Assembly: GCF_001672775.1 (NCBI RefSeq)
Contig: NZ_LZKJ01000027.1
Span: 1-64,000 of the forward strand
Length of the DNA stretch: 64,000 nt
Direction: 5' to 3'
Origin: Mycobacterium kyorinense
Lineage (GTDB): Bacteria; Actinomycetota; Actinomycetes; Mycobacteriales; Mycobacteriaceae
Below, in pieces: positions 53,674 through 62,843 of this stretch. A program made the translations under genes and the position numbers. How positions within the stretch are numbered: the first letter of the stretch is position 1; the number at the start of each line of letters is the position of its first letter. The notes below the pieces were generated by a model. That model saw only the letters and a list, made by a program, of their open reading frames with translations. It made no database searches and had not been told where the DNA came from.

Positions 53674-53837
53674 TATCACTACAACTGCGCCGTGACGAGA
53701 GCGTTCATTTCGCTCGACTCATCACAAGGGGTGTCCGAGGGGGTGTGTGAGTTCACGACATAGGTGACAGATGAGTCGCGACATGGGTGACGCCTGTGAA
53801 GGGCAGCGATGAGTCGCGTCATAGGTGACAGTCATGG

Positions 53838-54888
53838 ATGTCCAAAGCTCGCGCGGTCGTTCTGGAAGTCACTAGTGGTCGCCTCACGGTCACCAAGGCG
53901 GGGCAGGTCTACGGGCTGTCTCGCCAACACATCTACCGGCTGCTGTCCCGCTACCGCCAAGGCGGTCTTGAAGCCGTTGATCCCCGCTCACGACGGCCTG
54001 CCAGCAACCCCCGCGCCGTCAGCGATGAGGTGATCGCCGCGGTCGTGCTGACGCGTAAACAACTCGTCGATGACGGTCTGGATGCCGGCCCGGTCACCTT
54101 GCAATGGCACCTGGCTCACCAAGGGCTGCCGGTGCCATCGACCTCGACGATCCGGCGCATCCTGGACCATCGCGGCCTGGTCACCGCCCAACCACGCAAA
54201 CGGCCCAAAAGCTCATTTATCCGTTTCGAGGCTTCCAACCCAACGAATGCTGGCAATCCGACTTCACCCACTGGACTTTGACCGATGGCAGCGATTTCGA
54301 GATCCTCAACTGGCTCGACGACCACTCCCGATACCTGCTTTACTGCGCCGCTCATCACCGCGTAACCGGTCCTGACGTGGTAGCCAGCTTTACCACCATC
54401 GCCGCCGAATTCGGCCCACCCGCCTCCACACTGACCGACAACGGCGCCGTCTACACCTCACGATTCACCCACGGCCACAACGACTTCGAACGCCTATTGG
54501 CCAGCCTGGGCATCACCCACAAAAACGGCCACCCCGGCCACCCCCAAACCCAAGGCAAAATCGAACGTTTCCACCAAACCCTCAAACACTGGCTAACACC
54601 ACGCCCGCGACCCACCACCTTGGCCGATGCCCAGACCTGCTCAATGACTTCCGCGAGCTTTACAACACCGCCCGGCCCCAACGCGCCCTACCCCACCACC
54701 GCACACCCGCGCAGGCCACCTCGGCATCGGAATCATCCACGCCCACCCCAGTGCTAATCCTGGTAACCACACACACCATCACCGTGATCAGCAAAACCGG
54801 CCACCACGTCCTAAGCAGCCACACCATCGACCCCGAGAAAAACTACTGGCGCAACCAAAACAAAAACCCCGGCCGATGGCCGGGGTGA
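53838..54888 (+). pseudogene. IS481-type transposase with two frameshifts
   Basis: The gene reads in three frames. Part 1 (53838 to about 54240) has an HTH (LTVTKAGQVYGLSRQHIYRLLSRY) and ends at SSFIRFEA. Part 2 (about 54240-54630) has the rve catalytic core: NECWQSDFTHW (first Asp), LTDNGAVY (second Asp) and QGKIERFHQTLKHW (Glu). Part 3 (about 54635-54888) continues LLNDFRELYNTARPQRAL to a TGA at 54886. Two one-base deletions explain both shifts, since the whole span is 3n+1 long. The catalytic triad is intact but split from the N-terminal domain. Confidence 0.88.
54856..54885 (-). terminator. Intrinsic terminator on the minus strand inside the IS right end
   Basis: CCCCGGCC-GAT-GGCCGGGG (54867-54885 within the palindrome) is preceded on the plus strand by an A-rich run, so on the minus strand an 8-bp perfect stem is followed by TTTTTGTTTT. 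It would stop transcription coming out of the tRNA-Leu gene, which is on the minus strand next door. Confidence 0.75.
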
Positions 54889-54942
54889 TCTGTCACCGAT
54901 GACGCGACTCATCTGTCACCTATGACTCGACTCATCACAGGG

Positions 54943-55028
54943 TGTCCGAGGGGGGACTTGAACCCCCACGCCCAGTAATAGGGCACTAGCACCTCAAGCT
55001 AGCGCGTCTGCCATTCCGCCACTCGGAC
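54943..55028 (-). tRNA. tRNA-Leu, anticodon GAG
   Basis: On the minus strand the gene folds as a tRNA: acceptor stem GTCCGAG with CTCGGAC, anticodon arm GCTAGCTTGAGGTGCTAG with loop TTGAGGT (anticodon GAG), a long variable arm (CCCTATTACTGGG) typical of leucine and serine tRNAs, and T-arm GGGGGTTCAAGTCCCCC. The terminal CCA is not encoded. The IS481 element ends three bases beyond its 3' end, and its 3' sequence is repeated at 53729 and 52828. Confidence 0.95.
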
Positions 55029-55122
55029 CGACGCCAACCACGCAAGTTGGCAGCTAAGGCTATCGGATCGGCGAGCCCTGACCCAAACCCGCCGGACGGC
55101 TCCAATGGTAGGAAAGGTGACT

Positions 55123-56469
55123 GTGAGTGTTGCAACCGGTGACCGCACCGACCCAGCGGACGACATCGTCGACGTCGTGAGCACACTGATCCGGTTCGAC
55201 ACCACCAACACCGGCGATCTCGCCACCACCAAAGGCGAAGCGGAGTGTGCCCGCTGGATCGCCGGTCAGCTCGAAGACGTCGGCTACCAGGTGGAATACC
55301 TGGAATCCGGTGCGCCCGGGCGCGCCAATGTATTCGCGCGGCTGGCCGGCGCCGACAGCTCCCGCGGCGCCTTGATGATCCACGGCCACCTCGACGTCGT
55401 CCCGGCGGCGGCCGCCGACTGGAGCGTGCACCCGTTCTCCGGCGCGGTGGAGGACGGCTACGTCTGGGGCCGCGGAGCCGTCGACATGAAGGACATGGTG
55501 GGCATGATGATCGTGGTGGCCCGCCAGTTCCGGCGCGCGGGGATCGTGCCGCCCCGCGATCTGGTGTTCGCGTTCGTCGCCGATGAGGAGCACGGCGGCA
55601 CATACGGCGCGCACTGGCTGGTCGACAATCGCCGCGATCTGTTCGACGGCGTCACCGAGGCAATCGGAGAGGTCGGCGGCTTCTCGCTGACGGTGCCGCG
55701 CCGCGACGGCGGGGAACGCAGGCTCTACCTGATCGAGACCGCCGAAAAGGGCTTGCAGTGGATGCGATTGACGGCCCGGGGCCGGGCGGGTCACGGGTCG
55801 ATGGTGCACGACCACAACGCTGTGACGATCCTCGCCGAAGCCGTCGCGCGGCTGGGCCGCCACCAGTTCCCGCTGGTGCTGACCGACGCGGTCGTGCAGT
55901 TTTTGGCGGCGGTCGGCGAGGAGACCGGGCACAGCTTCGACACCGATTCCCCCGACCTGGAGGGCGCGATCGACAAGTTGGGGCCGATCGCCCGCATCGT
56001 GAAGGCCACGCTGCGTGACACTGCCAACCCGACCATGCTCAACGCCGGCTACAAGGCCAACGTCGTGCCGGCCACGGCCGAAGCCGTCGTGGACTGCCGG
56101 GTGCTGCCCGGCCGGCAAGCGGCGTTCGAGGCCGAGGTCGACGAACTGATCGGGCCCGACGTGGCTCGCGAATGGGTCGTCAGCCTGCCGTCCTATGAGA
56201 CCGGTTTCGACGGTGATCTAGTCGATGCGATGAATTCGGCGCTGCTGGCGGTGGATCCCGATGCCCGCACCGTGCCCTACATGCTGTCCGGCGGGACGGA
56301 CGCGAAAGCTTTCGCGCGGTTGGGGATTCGCTGTTTCGGCTTCGCTCCGCTGCGTCTGCCGCCGGAATTGGATTTCACTGCGCTGTTCCACGGCGTGGAC
56401 GAACGGGTACCCATCGACGCACTGAGGTTCGGTACCGAGGTGATGTCGCGCTTTTTGACAAACTGCTAG
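55123..56469 (+). CDS. M20 family zinc metallopeptidase (Rv2141c-like)
   Basis: This 448-residue dinuclear zinc peptidase/deacylase has HGHLDVVP (first His and Asp), the bridging Asp in GRGAVDMKD and the catalytic Glu pair in VADEEHGG, then [12 protein letters not shown] in the dimerisation lid and a late FHGVDERVP His. It is often labelled DapE/ArgE-like, but the substrate is not known. GTG 55123 has AGGAAAGG just upstream and gives the length of the M. tuberculosis protein; ATG 55105 is the other choice. Confidence 0.9.
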   Translation: MSVATGDRTDPADDIVDVVSTLIRFDTTNTGDLATTKGEAECARWIAGQLEDVGYQVEYLESGAPGRANVFARLAGADSSRGALMIHGHLDVVPAAAADWSVHPFSGAVEDGYVWGRGAVDMKDMVGMMIVVARQFRRAGIVPPRDLVFAFVADEEHGGTYGAHWLVDNRRDLFDGVTEAIGEVGGFSLTVPRRDGGERRLYLIETAEKGLQWMRLTARGRAGHGSMVHDHNAVTILAEAVARLGRHQFPLVLTDAVVQFLAAVGEETGHSFDTDSPDLEGAIDKLGPIARIVKATLRDTANPTMLNAGYKANVVPATAEAVVDCRVLPGRQAAFEAEVDELIGPDVAREWVVSLPSYETGFDGDLVDAMNSALLAVDPDARTVPYMLSGGTDAKAFARLGIRCFGFAPLRLPPELDFTALFHGVDERVPIDALRFGTEVMSRFLTNC

Positions 56470-56504
56470 TCGGAAATCAAGCCGGAAAGACGAGAGGACT
56501 GACC

Positions 56505-57035
56505 ATGATCGCACCGCCCGACCCCTACGCCACGCTGCCCAAGCTGCCGTCGTTTCACCTGCAATCGGCGTCGATCACCGACGGACAACCGATGGCCAGC
56601 GCTCAAATCAGCGGCATCATGGGCGCCGGCGGCGAGGACGTCAGCCCGCAACTGAGCTGGTCGGGCTTCCCGGAGGAGACCCGCAGCTTTGCGGTCACGG
56701 TGTACGACCCCGATGCGCCGACGCTGTCGGGTTTCTGGCACTGGGCGGTGGCCAACCTTCCGGCCGATGTCACCGAGCTGCCCGACGGCGTGGGCGACGG
56801 CCGTGAGCTGCCGGGCGGCGCGCTGACGCTGGTCAACGACGCGGGCATGCGCCGCTACGTCGGCGCGGCGCCGCCGCCGGGGCATGGCCCGCACCGCTAC
56901 TACGTCACGGTGCATGCGGTGAAGGTGGAAAAACTCGACCTCAACGAGGACGCCAGCCCGGCGTTTCTCGGGTTCAACCTCTTCCAGAACGCCATCGCGC
57001 GTGCCGTCATCTACGGCACCTACGAGCAGCGCTAG
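56505..57035 (+). CDS. Phosphatidylethanolamine-binding protein family (YbhB/YbcL), TB18.6-like
   Basis: This 176-residue PEBP-fold protein, the same length as Rv2140c, has the ligand-site motif [21 protein letters not shown] and [12 protein letters not shown]. The fold has a conserved anion-binding pocket; the mycobacterial physiological ligand is uncertain. It follows the peptidase gene by 35 bases, with GAGAGGA before the ATG. Confidence 0.93.
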   Translation: MIAPPDPYATLPKLPSFHLQSASITDGQPMASAQISGIMGAGGEDVSPQLSWSGFPEETRSFAVTVYDPDAPTLSGFWHWAVANLPADVTELPDGVGDGRELPGGALTLVNDAGMRRYVGAAPPPGHGPHRYYVTVHAVKVEKLDLNEDASPAFLGFNLFQNAIARAVIYGTYEQR

Positions 57036-57052
57036 CCGCCGAAGCACCGCCA

Positions 57053-57658
57053 GTGGTCACCGACAACGCGATGCCCGCGTGCGTGTTGGTACTACCCGGC
57101 GGCGAGGTCCGCAGCGAACGGGCTTTCAAGCCTTGGCGGTTGGCCAGCTTGCGAATGATGTTCGTGGCACGGGCATTACGGCGCCGATTGGGGCGCCAGG
57201 TCGAGGTTCGGCAGGTGCGCTATCGCGTCTGCGGATGGAACAGCCCGCGGTTGGATCCCGTGCAGGACGCCAAGAAAGTGCTTGACGACGTTCAAGGCCG
57301 GTTCCAGCCCGAACGAATCGCGTTGGTGGGCCACTCCATGGGTGGGCGGGTCGCGGCCCACCTGGCCGCCGGCGGGGGAGTCGGTGCGGTGGTGGCGCTT
57401 GCGCCGTGGTGGGCCGGGCAGGACGGTGACCTGATCCCGGCATCCACCCGGCTCCTGGTCGTGCACGGCACCGCCGACACCACCACCGACCCGGCCGATT
57501 CACAGGCGCAAACCAAGCGGGCCTGCCGACGCGGGCTGGATGCCCAATGGGTGGCTTTGGACGGAGTCGGCCACCACATGGTGCGCCGGTGGCGCGACTG
57601 GCACCTGCTGACCACCAAATTCGTCGCTGAACACCTGGCGGCCACCGCAAAGAGTTAG
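57053..57658 (+). CDS. Alpha/beta hydrolase (dienelactone hydrolase-like)
   Basis: This 201-residue alpha/beta hydrolase has the nucleophile elbow GHSMGGR (Ser), a following LVVHGTADTTTDP with the likely acid, and GVGHHMVRRW with the catalytic His. It has no lid domain. GTG 57053 is 17 bases after the PEBP gene, so they are probably co-transcribed. I do not recall a counterpart between these genes in M. tuberculosis. Substrate unknown. Confidence 0.85.
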   Translation: MVTDNAMPACVLVLPGGEVRSERAFKPWRLASLRMMFVARALRRRLGRQVEVRQVRYRVCGWNSPRLDPVQDAKKVLDDVQGRFQPERIALVGHSMGGRVAAHLAAGGGVGAVVALAPWWAGQDGDLIPASTRLLVVHGTADTTTDPADSQAQTKRACRRGLDAQWVALDGVGHHMVRRWRDWHLLTTKFVAEHLAATAKS

Positions 57659-57673
57659 TCGACGCGCCGCGGT

Positions 57674-58765
57674 CTAGGGAGGCGCCGCCGACCCGACCGC
57701 TTCGCTCAGCGACGCAAACCCACCGTCGTGGAGGCGACGGGCGATGCCGTCGTGAATGTGCTTGGCCCACAGGCCGCCGCCATAGATGAAACCGGTATAG
57801 CCCTGCAACAGCGAGGCGCCCGCGGTGATCCGCTCCCACGCGTCGTCGGCGGTTTCGATACCACCCACACTGATGAGCACCAGCCGGTCACCGACGCGGT
57901 GATACAGCCGGCGCAGCACCTCGGTGGCCCGCTGTGCCAGTGGCGGCCCCGAAACGCCGCCCGGGCCGAGAGCAGCCACGCCGGGTGTGGCCAGGCCGTC
58001 GCGCGACACCGTGGTGTTGGTGGCGACGATGCCGGCCAGGCCGAGTTCGACGGCGAGGTCGGCGATGTCGTCGATGTCGCTGTCGGTGAGATCCGGCGCA
58101 ATTTTCACCAGCACCGGAGCCGACGTCTCGGCGAGCACCGCCGCCAGAATCGGGCGCAACGACTCCACCGCCTGCAAATCACGTAACCCCGGTGTGTTCG
58201 GCGAGCTGACGTTGACCACCAGATACGACGACAGCGGGCCGACCAGCCGCGCGCTGGCCCGGTAGTCCTCGACGGCATGGTCGGGCGGGGTGGCCTTGGT
58301 CTTGCCGATGTTGACACCGATCGGCACGTCGGCGCGGTGGCGTGCCAGCCGCGCCGCGAGTTGGGCCGCGCCGTGGTTGTTGAAGCCCATCCGATTGAGC
58401 AGGGCGCGGTCGGCGGGCAGCCGAAACATTCGAGGAGCGGCATCGCCGGGTTGGGCGTGAGCGGTGACAGTGCCGACTTCGGCGTAGCCGAAACCCAGCG
58501 CTCCCCACGTCTTCAGGCCGACGCCGTCCTTGTCGAAGCCGGCGGCCAGCCCGAGCGGCCCCGGGAAGCGCACGCCGAACACGCTGCTGGCCAGTACCGG
58601 GTCGGTCGGCGCCAGTGCCCGCCGAAGCCCGCGCCGCATCCCTGCGCCGGCGGTGGCGGCCCGCAGTGCGGCGAACGCCAACGTGTGAATGCGTTCGGGG
58701 GGCACCAGGAACAGCATTCGGCGAAGCGCACCATAGATCCGATGATCGTCGCCACTTGCCGTCAC
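57674..58765 (-). CDS. pyrD: Dihydroorotate dehydrogenase (quinone), class 2
   Basis: PyrD oxidises dihydroorotate to orotate and feeds electrons to menaquinone at the membrane. The 363-residue class 2 enzyme has the N-terminal membrane-binding helices (about 10-40), [23 protein letters not shown], the [13 protein letters not shown] segment with the catalytic Ser, and [13 protein letters not shown] with TGFIYGG for FMN phosphate binding. Its stop is 15 bases from the convergent hydrolase gene. Confidence 0.96.
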   Translation of the reverse strand: MTASGDDHRIYGALRRMLFLVPPERIHTLAFAALRAATAGAGMRRGLRRALAPTDPVLASSVFGVRFPGPLGLAAGFDKDGVGLKTWGALGFGYAEVGTVTAHAQPGDAAPRMFRLPADRALLNRMGFNNHGAAQLAARLARHRADVPIGVNIGKTKATPPDHAVEDYRASARLVGPLSSYLVVNVSSPNTPGLRDLQAVESLRPILAAVLAETSAPVLVKIAPDLTDSDIDDIADLAVELGLAGIVATNTTVSRDGLATPGVAALGPGGVSGPPLAQRATEVLRRLYHRVGDRLVLISVGGIETADDAWERITAGASLLQGYTGFIYGGGLWAKHIHDGIARRLHDGGFASLSEAVGSAAPP

Positions 58766-59022
58766 AGTTCGGGCTGGTCCACGCTGTCAACGGCGCAGTC
58801 TGCGCGAGACTTCTTGCGGCGCAACAACACTCGCCTGCTACCGTCGGTGTAGAGCCGTACCCGGGTCAACTCCCAGCCGCGGTATTCCGCTTCGATGGAC
58901 AGCCGGATAGAGGCACTGACCCGGGTCACATCCGGCGGCAGCCGCAACGGCGCCCACTCGTATTCGTCGGACATCTCGGCGTCCCAGCCCGCGGGCAACC
59001 GGCTGCGCTGTGCGGTGGTCAA
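58762..59022 (-). CDS. DUF5703-like small protein
   Basis: This 86-residue protein has the pattern [40 protein letters not shown], which I recognise as an actinobacterial DUF5703-like small protein. The TTG start overlaps the lppL stop (TTGA) and its stop overlaps the pyrD start, so lppL, this gene and pyrD look like one coupled unit. An internal ATG at 58974 is the other possible start. Function unknown. Confidence 0.75.
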   Translation of the reverse strand: MTTAQRSRLPAGWDAEMSDEYEWAPLRLPPDVTRVSASIRLSIEAEYRGWELTRVRLYTDGSRRVLLRRKKSRADCAVDSVDQPEL

Positions 59023-60065
59023 CGCGGGCCCGCCGCATGCTCGATGACCTGAACCCCGCCGCCGGACCCCGACACCACATACAACGTGCCTGAGGCGTCG
59101 GCGACGGCGAGGGAGTTGGGTTGCTGCACTGTCGGGTAACGCACCTTTTCGACGGGTATTCCGGTGGACAGATCGTAACCAATAACCATATTCGCCGCGG
59201 TCTGCGTCACCCAGGTCAATCCGCGGGATCCGGCCAGACCGTACGGGGCCTGGCGCACCGGATAGGCCTGGCGCAGGATCAGCGGGTCGACACCGAACAC
59301 CAGCAACTGGCCACCGCGGGTGTCGGCGACTAGTAGCCGGCCCTGCGGATCGGCCGCGATGGTCGTGGCGCCCTGGCCCGCCCGCAACGCCTGTCCAAGG
59401 GTGCCGTCGGCCTCGATCGTGGTCACCAAAGTTTGTGCGCGATCCAAAACAGCCACTGTATTGCCTTGCGCTGCAAGGGCATCGACTCTACCAACGATCT
59501 TCGTGCGGTTGGTGACGGCAGCTTTGCCCGCTTCTGGGTTACCAGCGGCCAGTGCGTAGACGGCACCGTCGGCGGTTCCCAACACCAGTGCGTCGTCGGC
59601 GCGGCGGGCGATCGCCGTGAAGTCGGTGTCTGCTGCGTCGGCGACGGTCACCCGGGTAACCCGGCCGGCGACCAGATCGACGACGAAGTAGCCACCGCGG
59701 GTGGCCATATAGACGTTGCCGGCGTCGTCACCGGTCAACGCGCTCACCGGCCCGGGCAACTCGATGACACGAGCCGGCTTCAACCCGCTGTCGAATATCG
59801 CAAGGCTGGCCGGTGCGAGCGGCTGGTCTGCGGCGGTCAACACCGCCAGCGCAGCGGTGCGGTCATCGACGATCGCCGCCTGGCCGCGGCCCGTCAGCGG
59901 CTGCACCACGCCGGCCGGAGCGGCGGTGACCGGTGGTGCCCCAGCCGGTGTCGCCGGCGGGATCGTCGGTGGCGACCCGTCGAGCGGCTCCGCCGAGCAC
60001 CCGACCACCAGCATCAGGAAAAACAGCAGGCCAGCGGCTCGCCGGTGAACCGCGGGTTTACACAT
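59019..60065 (-). CDS. lppL: Lipoprotein LppL, beta-propeller type
   Basis: This exported lipoprotein has a short basic N-terminus, a hydrophobic signal (AAGLLFFLMLVV) and lipobox VVGC with Cys at about 23, followed by a Pro/Thr-rich linker. The rest is a run of about six beta-propeller-like blades of alternating G/D-rich turns (GDDAGNVYMATRGGYFVVDL, ADPQGRLLVADTRGGQLLVF patterns). ATG 60065 is preferred to TTG 60074. Function unknown. Confidence 0.88.
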   Translation of the reverse strand: MCKPAVHRRAAGLLFFLMLVVGCSAEPLDGSPPTIPPATPAGAPPVTAAPAGVVQPLTGRGQAAIVDDRTAALAVLTAADQPLAPASLAIFDSGLKPARVIELPGPVSALTGDDAGNVYMATRGGYFVVDLVAGRVTRVTVADAADTDFTAIARRADDALVLGTADGAVYALAAGNPEAGKAAVTNRTKIVGRVDALAAQGNTVAVLDRAQTLVTTIEADGTLGQALRAGQGATTIAADPQGRLLVADTRGGQLLVFGVDPLILRQAYPVRQAPYGLAGSRGLTWVTQTAANMVIGYDLSTGIPVEKVRYPTVQQPNSLAVADASGTLYVVSGSGGGVQVIEHAAGPR

Positions 60066-60204
60066 TGAGGCCAAGGGGTAACTTCCAGGTCATGCAGCGG
60101 GACGTGCGATCCGGGTCAGAGTCTAAAGAAGATTGTCGGGTTCGACCCGGCCTCGTTGCCCAGGGCGAGCGAGCCGAAGAAGGTATGGTCGCCGCATGAC
60201 TCGC

Positions 60205-60248
60205 GCCGGCGACGATGCAGAGCGAAGCGACGAGGAGGAGCGGCGCGC
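60205..60248 (+). repeat. Copy of the GACGATGC...GGAGGAG repeat supplying a ribosome binding site
   Basis: GCCGGCGACGATGCAGAGCG (from 60206) followed by AAGCGACGAGGAGGAGCGG belongs to the family seen at 13993-14092. Its GAGGAGGAG lies about eight bases before the ATG at 60249. Confidence 0.8.
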
Positions 60249-60566
60249 ATGACTGTCGCCGAGGACCGTCAGTTCGCCGATTCCGAGTTCGGCATCGAAG
60301 ACATGTGGACGGGGGTCTTTTCGACCAAAGTCTTGGCCAGCGGGTTCGGTCACGTCGGGGACGGTCGAAGTTTCGCATTCCGTATCGAACGACAGTGGCT
60401 GCTCGTCGAGATTTACCGGCCCCGACTCAGTGGCCCGGTCCCGCAGCCGGAAGACGTGGTGGCGACGGCGCGGCGCAGCGTGGTCGATATCGACGTCGCT
60501 GACGAGCGCAGTTTGGCGGCGGCGGTGCGTGACTCGGTGGCGGCGGCCGCCCCGATATCGCATTAG
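60249..60566 (+). CDS. Conserved hypothetical protein (Rv2137c-like)
   Basis: This 105-residue protein begins MTVAEDRQFADSEFG; the centre reads FAFRIERQWLLVEIYRPR, a strand pattern with hydrophobic alternation, and the C-terminus is helical. The upstream open frame (from 60156) runs through the repeat and is not used here because GAGGAGGAG precedes ATG 60249. The M. tuberculosis annotation is longer, perhaps for the same reason. Function unknown. Confidence 0.78.
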   Translation: MTVAEDRQFADSEFGIEDMWTGVFSTKVLASGFGHVGDGRSFAFRIERQWLLVEIYRPRLSGPVPQPEDVVATARRSVVDIDVADERSLAAAVRDSVAAAAPISH

Positions 60567-60621
60567 TCCGGCTTCGCATCCCGCACGGTGACTGGCGGGC
60601 ACACCAGGTACGGTCGTCGTC

Positions 60622-61470
60622 GTGACTGCGGCCCCGGCGATGTCTTGGTGGCAAGTCGTGGATTTGGCCGTGGTGCAGGGTCTCACCGAATTCCTTCCAG
60701 TGTCCTCGTCGGGCCATTTGGCGATCGTGTCGCGGCTGTTGTTCGGCGGGGACGCGGGCGCCTCATTCACGGCGGTCACCCAGCTGGGGACCGAGGCAGC
60801 TGTGCTGGTCTACTTCGCCCGCGACATCGTGCGCATCATCAGAGCGTGGCTTAACGGCCTGGTCGTCACCGCACACCGCAACGCCGACTACCGGCTGGGC
60901 TGGTATGTGATCATCGGCACCATCCCGATTTGCGTGCTGGGGTTGCTGTTCGCCGACCAGATCCGGTCGGGGGCGCGCAATCTCTGGGTGGTGGCAACGG
61001 CCCTGGTGGTGTTTTCCGCGGTGATCGCGGCTGCCGAGTATCTCGGCCGGCAGGGGCGTCATGTCGATCAGCTGACCTGGCGCGACGCGGTCGTGGTGGG
61101 TTTTGCGCAGACGCTGGCGCTGGTTCCGGGGGTCTCGCGGTCCGGCGCCACCATCAGCGCGGGGCTGTTTATGGGACTAGACCGCGAACTGGCCGCCCGG
61201 TTTGGTTTCCTGCTGGCAATCCCGGCGGTGTTCGCCTCCGGGTTGTTCTCGCTGCCGGACGCCTTCCATCCGGTACACGAGGGGATGAGCGCCACCGGCG
61301 CGCAACTATTGGTCGCCACTCTGATCGCGTTCGTCGTGGGGTTCGCCGCGGTGGCATGGTTCCTGCGGTTCTTGGTGCGCCACAGCATGTATTGGTTTGT
61401 CGGCTACCGGGTGATCGCCGGCATCGCTGTCCTGACTCTGCTGGCGACGGGTGTGGTGAGCGCGGTATGA
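60622..61470 (+). CDS. uppP: Undecaprenyl-diphosphatase UppP (BacA)
   Basis: UppP recycles the lipid carrier by removing a phosphate from undecaprenyl diphosphate at the outer face of the membrane. The 282-residue protein has about seven or eight helices and both conserved motifs: [15 protein letters not shown] near the N-terminus and [10 protein letters not shown] in the middle. It supplies the carrier used by MraY in the cluster upstream. GTG 60622 start. Confidence 0.95.
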   Translation: MTAAPAMSWWQVVDLAVVQGLTEFLPVSSSGHLAIVSRLLFGGDAGASFTAVTQLGTEAAVLVYFARDIVRIIRAWLNGLVVTAHRNADYRLGWYVIIGTIPICVLGLLFADQIRSGARNLWVVATALVVFSAVIAAAEYLGRQGRHVDQLTWRDAVVVGFAQTLALVPGVSRSGATISAGLFMGLDRELAARFGFLLAIPAVFASGLFSLPDAFHPVHEGMSATGAQLLVATLIAFVVGFAAVAWFLRFLVRHSMYWFVGYRVIAGIAVLTLLATGVVSAV

Positions 61471-62153
61471 CCGTCATCCTGTTGCGGCATGGGCGGTCGA
61501 CGTCCAATACCGCACACATTCTGGCCGGCCGATCCGAGGGCGTCGACCTCGACGACAAGGGCCGCGACCAAGCCGCAGACCTGGTCGACCGGATCGGCGA
61601 CCTTCCGATCCGGGCGGTGGTGTGCTCGCCGCTGTTGCGGTGCCGGCGCACGGTTGAACCCCTTGCGGAGGCGCTGGACGTGACGCCGGTCGTCGACGAA
61701 CGGCTCGCGGAGGTCGACTACGGCGACTGGACCGGTCGCAAGATCGCCGACTTGACCAAGGAACCGCTGTGGAAGGTGGTGCAGGCCCAGCCGAGCGCCG
61801 CGGTGTTTCCCGGTGGTGAGGGATTAGCGCAGGTCCAGGCACGCGCGGTGGCCGCTGTCCGCGAGCACGACCGGCAGCTCTCCGAGCAGCACGGCGGCGA
61901 CGCGCTGTGGCTGGCCTGCACCCACGGCGACGTCATCAAGGCGGTCGTCGCCGATGCGCTGGGTCTGCACTTGGACAGCTTCCAGCGCATCACCGCCGAC
62001 CCGGCGTCGATGAGCGTGATCCGCTACACCCCGCTGCGCCCGTTCGTGCTCCACGTCAACCACACCGGTGCGCGGCTGACGTCGGCGCTGGCGGCACCGC
62101 CTGATAGTGAAACGCCGCCCGGCGACGCGGTAGTAGGCGGGTCCACCGGCTGA
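61467..62153 (+). CDS. Histidine phosphatase superfamily protein (Rv2135c-like)
   Basis: This 228-residue phosphoglycerate-mutase-like phosphatase carries the catalytic LLRHGRS (residues 5-11, His8) and the second conserved His in LACTHGDV, with [10 protein letters not shown] holding substrate-binding Arg. Proteins of this family in mycobacteria are usually acid phosphatases rather than mutases. The ATG overlaps the uppP stop (ATGA). Confidence 0.92.
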   Translation: MTVILLRHGRSTSNTAHILAGRSEGVDLDDKGRDQAADLVDRIGDLPIRAVVCSPLLRCRRTVEPLAEALDVTPVVDERLAEVDYGDWTGRKIADLTKEPLWKVVQAQPSAAVFPGGEGLAQVQARAVAAVREHDRQLSEQHGGDALWLACTHGDVIKAVVADALGLHLDSFQRITADPASMSVIRYTPLRPFVLHVNHTGARLTSALAAPPDSETPPGDAVVGGSTG

Positions 62154-62255
62154 GTTTGATCGCCCTCCGCCCTGCCGCCCGCGTCGTCGCCGGGTAAGTG
62201 GGGTACCTACAAGGAATTACGACGCGGCGGCAACTGCCGGTATTTTGGAGATGCC

Positions 62256-62843
62256 ATGTCTCGTGCCATCCACGTTTTCCGGACACCCGACCGGTTTGTC
62301 GCCGGGACCGTCGGCCAGCCCGGAAACCGCACGTTCTACCTGCAGGCCGTGCACGACTCGCGGGTGGTGTCGGTAGTGCTGGAGAAGCAACAGGTCGCGG
62401 TCCTGGCCGAGCGCATCGGCGCGCTGCTGCTCGAAGTCAACCGCAGGTTCGGGACACCGGTACCGCCGGAAACCACCGAAGTCGAGGACCTCAGCCCGCT
62501 GATCACACCCGTCGACGCCGAGTTCCGGGTCGGCACCATGGGTTTGGGCTGGGACTCCGAGGCGCAGACCGTGGTGGTCGAACTGCTGGCCGTCACCGAC
62601 ACCGAGTTCGACGCGTCGGTGGTGCTTGATGACACCGACGAGGGCCCCGACGCGGTGCGGGTGTTCCTGACGCCGGAGTCGGCGCGCCAATTCGCGACCC
62701 GCTCCAACCGTGTCATCTCGGCGGGGCGCCCCCCCTGCCCGTTGTGTGATGAACCGTTGGACCCTGAGGGACATATCTGTGCGCGCACCAACGGATACCG
62801 GCGCAGCGCGTTGCTCGGGTCTGACGATGACGCCGAGGACTGA
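62256..62843 (+). CDS. DUF3090 family protein (Rv2134c-like)
   Basis: This 195-residue actinobacterial DUF3090 protein, the same length as Rv2134c, has the C-terminal signature CPLCDEPLDPEGHICARTNGYR, a CxxC...HxC zinc-site pattern. It is regularly followed by an SCO1664-family gene, as here, suggesting a joint function. GGAG lies about seven bases before the ATG. Confidence 0.92.
   Translation: MSRAIHVFRTPDRFVAGTVGQPGNRTFYLQAVHDSRVVSVVLEKQQVAVLAERIGALLLEVNRRFGTPVPPETTEVEDLSPLITPVDAEFRVGTMGLGWDSEAQTVVVELLAVTDTEFDASVVLDDTDEGPDAVRVFLTPESARQFATRSNRVISAGRPPCPLCDEPLDPEGHICARTNGYRRSALLGSDDDAED

Larger units (their letters stand above)
53744..54939 (+). mobile_element. IS481-family insertion sequence, 1196 bp
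   Basis: The ends form a 48-bp imperfect inverted repeat. The left end begins TGTGTGAGTTCACGACATAG at 53744; the right end read inward begins TGTGATGAGTCGAGTCATAG at 54939; both continue GTGACAGATGAGTCGCG. It is flanked by a 15-bp direct repeat GGGTGTCCGAGGGGG (53729-53743 and 54940-54954), which is either a target duplication or copies of the tRNA end. It carries one transposase gene, now broken, and a minus-strand terminator near its right end. Confidence 0.85.

Noticed and set aside
53636..53674. ATG 53674 as vapB start
   Set aside because: Adds 13 residues without family similarity and would place the TGTACA boxes inside the coding region.
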